A DNA stretch of 59,892 nt from an uncultured Pelagibacteraceae bacterium (GTDB lineage: Bacteria; Pseudomonadota; Alphaproteobacteria; Pelagibacterales; Pelagibacteraceae): assembly GCA_902528375.1 (NCBI GenBank), contig CABZSS010000005.1, forward strand, positions 1 to 59,892, given 5' to 3'. This document shows, piece by piece, positions 57,833 to 59,892 of the stretch (within the stretch, counting starts at the first letter, position 1; every line of letters begins with the position of its first letter). The position numbers were made by a program, and so were the translations under genes. The notes below the pieces were generated by a model. That model ran no database searches. It had not been told where the DNA came from and worked only from the letters and a program-made list of their open reading frames with translations.

Positions 57833-58720
57833 TTATGCAACCTTAAAATCCTTTCCTAAAAAGTCTAAATCTTTAAGTTTATCTATGAGTATTTTCTCAT
57901 CCTGATTATTAAGTAGGGAACATGTAGGTAATATATTTAAAAACTGCTTATCGGTTAAACTAAGAAATGAATGTAAACCTGATATTAAATTAAACTGATC
58001 AAAAGCTTTTCTAACATCACACAATTTATCATTTACAGTTTGCTCTTTGTTTTGTTCAAAGTCATCAAAAACTTTTCTCGCAAGTTTGGCGGTAACATTA
58101 CATGTGGCTGTTATTATACCAGAACAATCTCTCTTAAGCCCACTTAGTAGTTTCAATTCTGATCCAGGTAAAATAGAAAAACTTTTGATATTAAGGTTTC
58201 CCATAAGATTGTATGAGCTGTCTTTTACACCGATTATATTTTTAGGAAATCTAGCAGCTAAATTTTCAACACACTCAACAGAAAATTTATATCCACAAAG
58301 TTTTTCAAAGTTATAAAGAATTATTTTTGCATCAGGAACAGATTTAATTAATTTTGTATAATATTCTACTACCTCTTTATCACCATAATTATAGTAGGCT
58401 GGAGGCATAATCAAAAATTTATCAAGACCAATATTTAAAGATAATTTTAAAAAATTTATATTTTCTACTAGTGAATTTAGTCCAGTTCCAATAATTAACT
58501 TATCTTTAATTTTGTTGTTTTTTGAGACAAAATTTATCATCTCAATTTTTTCATTAAGAGGTATTAACTGTGACTGACCAGTGCTTCCAAATAAAACAAC
58601 ACCATGACAACCATCCTCTATAATATTTTCGCAGTGTTTTACTGTTTTGGTTACATCTAATGATAAATCATTATTTAATATAGAGACAGCCGCCGCATAA
58701 ATGCCTTTTATTTCTCCCAT
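57833..58720 (-). CDS. DapA/NAL-superfamily aldolase or lyase, not a typical DapA
   Basis: 295 aa TIM-barrel with the Schiff-base Lys in IIGVKDSS (near residue 165) and the N-terminal GSTGQ in place of the GTTGE of DapA. The Tyr motif is ILYNFEKLCGYKFS rather than the YNVPGRTG of dihydrodipicolinate synthase, so the Arg that binds the aspartate semialdehyde carboxylate is absent. It probably acts on another 2-oxo acid. Located ahead of cfa on the same strand; divergent from the GT9 gene by 47 bases. Confidence 0.8.
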   Translation of the reverse strand: MGEIKGIYAAAVSILNNDLSLDVTKTVKHCENIIEDGCHGVVLFGSTGQSQLIPLNEKIEMINFVSKNNKIKDKLIIGTGLNSLVENINFLKLSLNIGLDKFLIMPPAYYNYGDKEVVEYYTKLIKSVPDAKIILYNFEKLCGYKFSVECVENLAARFPKNIIGVKDSSYNLMGNLNIKSFSILPGSELKLLSGLKRDCSGIITATCNVTAKLARKVFDDFEQNKEQTVNDKLCDVRKAFDQFNLISGLHSFLSLTDKQFLNILPTCSLLNNQDEKILIDKLKDLDFLGKDFKVA

Positions 58721-58767
58721 AATTAAATTTAACTAATATTTTTTTTTAGTAAAGATACAAAGAATCT

Positions 58768-59736
58768 ATGAAAATACTTGTTATTCAAAATCGAATGGGA
58801 ATTGGGGATATGATTATGTTTCTACCTTTCGTTAAAGCAATTTCGAATTATTACGGAGAACAAATTTCTTTAATGGTTAAAAAAAACACTAAAGCTTCAG
58901 AATATTTAAATGAAGAAAGATATATTAAAGAAATTATTTATCTTGAAAGAAGTGAAGTTGAAAATAGACATGCAGGTGTAAAAGGATTCTTTAATCTTAT
59001 CAAAGATTTAAAAGATAAAAAATTTGATAAAGTTTTTATTTTTAATTCCTCGGTTAGATTTTATATGGCTGCTAAAATAGGTGGGATAAAAGATATAAAT
59101 TGTTACAAACTTCTTAAAAAAAAAAATCAGCATATTATAGAGACTGCTAAAAAATTTATAAGAGATACTTTAAAAGTTGATGTCAAAGAAAACCCTTCTA
59201 TAAACTTTAAGCCAGATTCTGTTGCTCAAGCAAAGAAAAATTATTCAATAAATAGTGATGAAGTTAATATTGTTCTTGGAACAGGTGGGTCAGGCGAAAC
59301 AAAAAGAGTGCCCTCGAAAATATTTATAGAAGTAATGAAAAACACAATAAAAAAAAGGAAATGTAAATTTTTTATTGCAACTGGAAATGCAAAGGAGGAA
59401 ATTGAAATTTTGGATCAAATTATTAAATCAGATTTAAAAGAATTTTGTATACCATTAAATAATTTAAATATTAGTAAAATAATTCCTATTATTAAAAATT
59501 GTAATGTTTCAATATGTAATGACTCGAGTTTCAGTCATTTATCTGCTGCTCTCAATATTCCGACAATTGTGCTTATGGCAGATACACCTTTAGTTTATGG
59601 AAGTTACAGCTCTCTAATGCACCCTATTCTTCCTGAAGGTGCGAACACAGTTAGCCATGATACTTTAGGCAAAGATAAAATAAGTCCCTTTGAGATTCAA
59701 AAAAAACTGGACGAAATTTTGTTAAATGTTTCTTAG
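58768..59736 (+). CDS. Glycosyltransferase family 9 (heptosyltransferase-like)
   Basis: 322 aa GT-B enzyme. N-terminal ILVIQNRMGIGDMIMFLPFVKAI is the G-x-G-D-x-x acceptor-side motif of GT9. C-terminal CNVSICNDSSFSHLSAALNIPTIVLM contains the D-S/T-x-x-x-H-L-A-like donor motif. It likely adds a sugar to LPS core or another surface glycan. It overlaps the convergent J-protein gene by 15 bases. Confidence 0.88.
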   Translation: MKILVIQNRMGIGDMIMFLPFVKAISNYYGEQISLMVKKNTKASEYLNEERYIKEIIYLERSEVENRHAGVKGFFNLIKDLKDKKFDKVFIFNSSVRFYMAAKIGGIKDINCYKLLKKKNQHIIETAKKFIRDTLKVDVKENPSINFKPDSVAQAKKNYSINSDEVNIVLGTGGSGETKRVPSKIFIEVMKNTIKKRKCKFFIATGNAKEEIEILDQIIKSDLKEFCIPLNNLNISKIIPIIKNCNVSICNDSSFSHLSAALNIPTIVLMADTPLVYGSYSSLMHPILPEGANTVSHDTLGKDKISPFEIQKKLDEILLNVS

Positions 59737-59892
59737 AACAACGTCCTTAGCCTCATTGACAATTGAGGCTAATCTAGTCAACTCAGGACTTATATCTGGA
59801 TGAATTTTCTTCATTATTTTTTTATAAGAATTTAAAATTTCATCTTTTGAATATTTTTTTTTAGGATCAAGATTAAGAATTTTGTACGCCTC
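59722..59892 (-). CDS. DnaJ-domain protein, 5' part cut by window
   Basis: The last 56 codons are inside the window (TAA at 59722-59724), and the frame is open to the edge. EAYKILNLDP, the KDEILNSYKKIMKK helix, the invariant HPD tripeptide (KIHPDISPE) and NEAKDVVL give a J domain. J domain at the extreme C-terminus fits the TIM14/Pam18-like membrane J proteins of alphaproteobacteria, but the membrane anchor would lie outside. It would stimulate DnaK ATPase. Confidence 0.85.
   Translation of the reverse strand, partial: EAYKILNLDPKKKYSKDEILNSYKKIMKKIHPDISPELTRLASIVNEAKDVVLRNI

Noticed and set aside
59747-59772. Inverted repeat TTAGCCTCA...TGAGGCTAA near the end of the GT9 gene, a possible terminator
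   Set aside because: It lies inside the J-domain coding region, where the amino acids explain the sequence, and no T run follows.

Overview
This window looks like a piece of a SAR11-clade (Pelagibacterales) or similarly streamlined marine alphaproteobacterial chromosome. The DNA is very AT-rich, proteins are loaded with Lys, Asn and Ile, and genes are packed almost end to end. Many neighbours share ATGA or TAATG junctions, and convergent genes often overlap at their 3' ends. Alphaproteobacterial hallmarks include CcrM, the mutY-DUF721-dsbA-smc order, a split F0 operon with b and b' subunits, the ctaC-ctaD-ctaB-(coxF)-ctaG-ctaE-surf1-thrC order and the msbA-waaA-lpxK-DUF2093 order. I see no insertion sequence, prophage, CRISPR array or rRNA.

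Layout: 1-3406 (minus) holds a partial CCA-adding enzyme, tRNA-Gln, ispE and a TPR protein. 3449-5839 holds a uracil-DNA glycosylase, RNase HII and the CcrM methyltransferase. 5830-7958 (minus) holds mutY and an FAD monooxygenase. 7957-13739 is a continuous plus run: DUF721, DsbA-like, an unusually short SMC and atpI-B-E-b'-b. 13783-20367 is the retinal-forming set crtI-crtB-crtY-blh followed by ispH, thrB and rnhA. 20362-27997 (minus) is the aa3 cytochrome oxidase structural and assembly cluster with thrC and rsmE. 28033-30524 is dehalogenase-pirin-quinone reductase, facing a DUF2721 gene. 30975-38663 carries ubiA, a lipid A/Kdo run, purD and rsmD. 38656-45073 (minus) carries HAD-IIA, ribF, ileS, lspA, a lipoprotein and a compact pgi. 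45197-47165 is groES-groEL with the only clear intrinsic terminator. 47255-52170 is a more accessory stretch: a small ORF, an FkbM-like methyltransferase, membrane proteins and a GT39/83-like glycosyltransferase. 52167-55475 is isocitrate lyase with a divergent RamB/ScfR-type regulator. 55460-59892 holds a lysine-rich coiled-coil protein, a cyclopropane synthase-like methyltransferase, a DapA-like aldolase, a GT9 glycosyltransferase and the end of a J-domain protein.

Functional themes: isoprenoid supply (ispE, ispH) feeds carotenoid/retinal and quinone (ubiA) synthesis. No opsin or crtE lies in the window, so retinal would serve an opsin encoded elsewhere. Respiration (aa3 oxidase) and ATP synthase F0 are both here. 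The glyoxylate shunt enzyme aceA appears to be under local control by a RamB-like regulator, with matching repeats in front of both divergent units.

The observations I rate highest are the SMC protein with no recognisable hinge, the aceA/regulator intergenic region with a 53-residue ORF and repeated TTTACAAA sites, the Lys-rich coiled-coil protein, and the paired GANTC hairpin in front of ccrM. The only gene-poor stretch above 300 bases is 53739-54050, which holds that small ORF and the repeats. All family assignments come from reading motifs; no database search was run.
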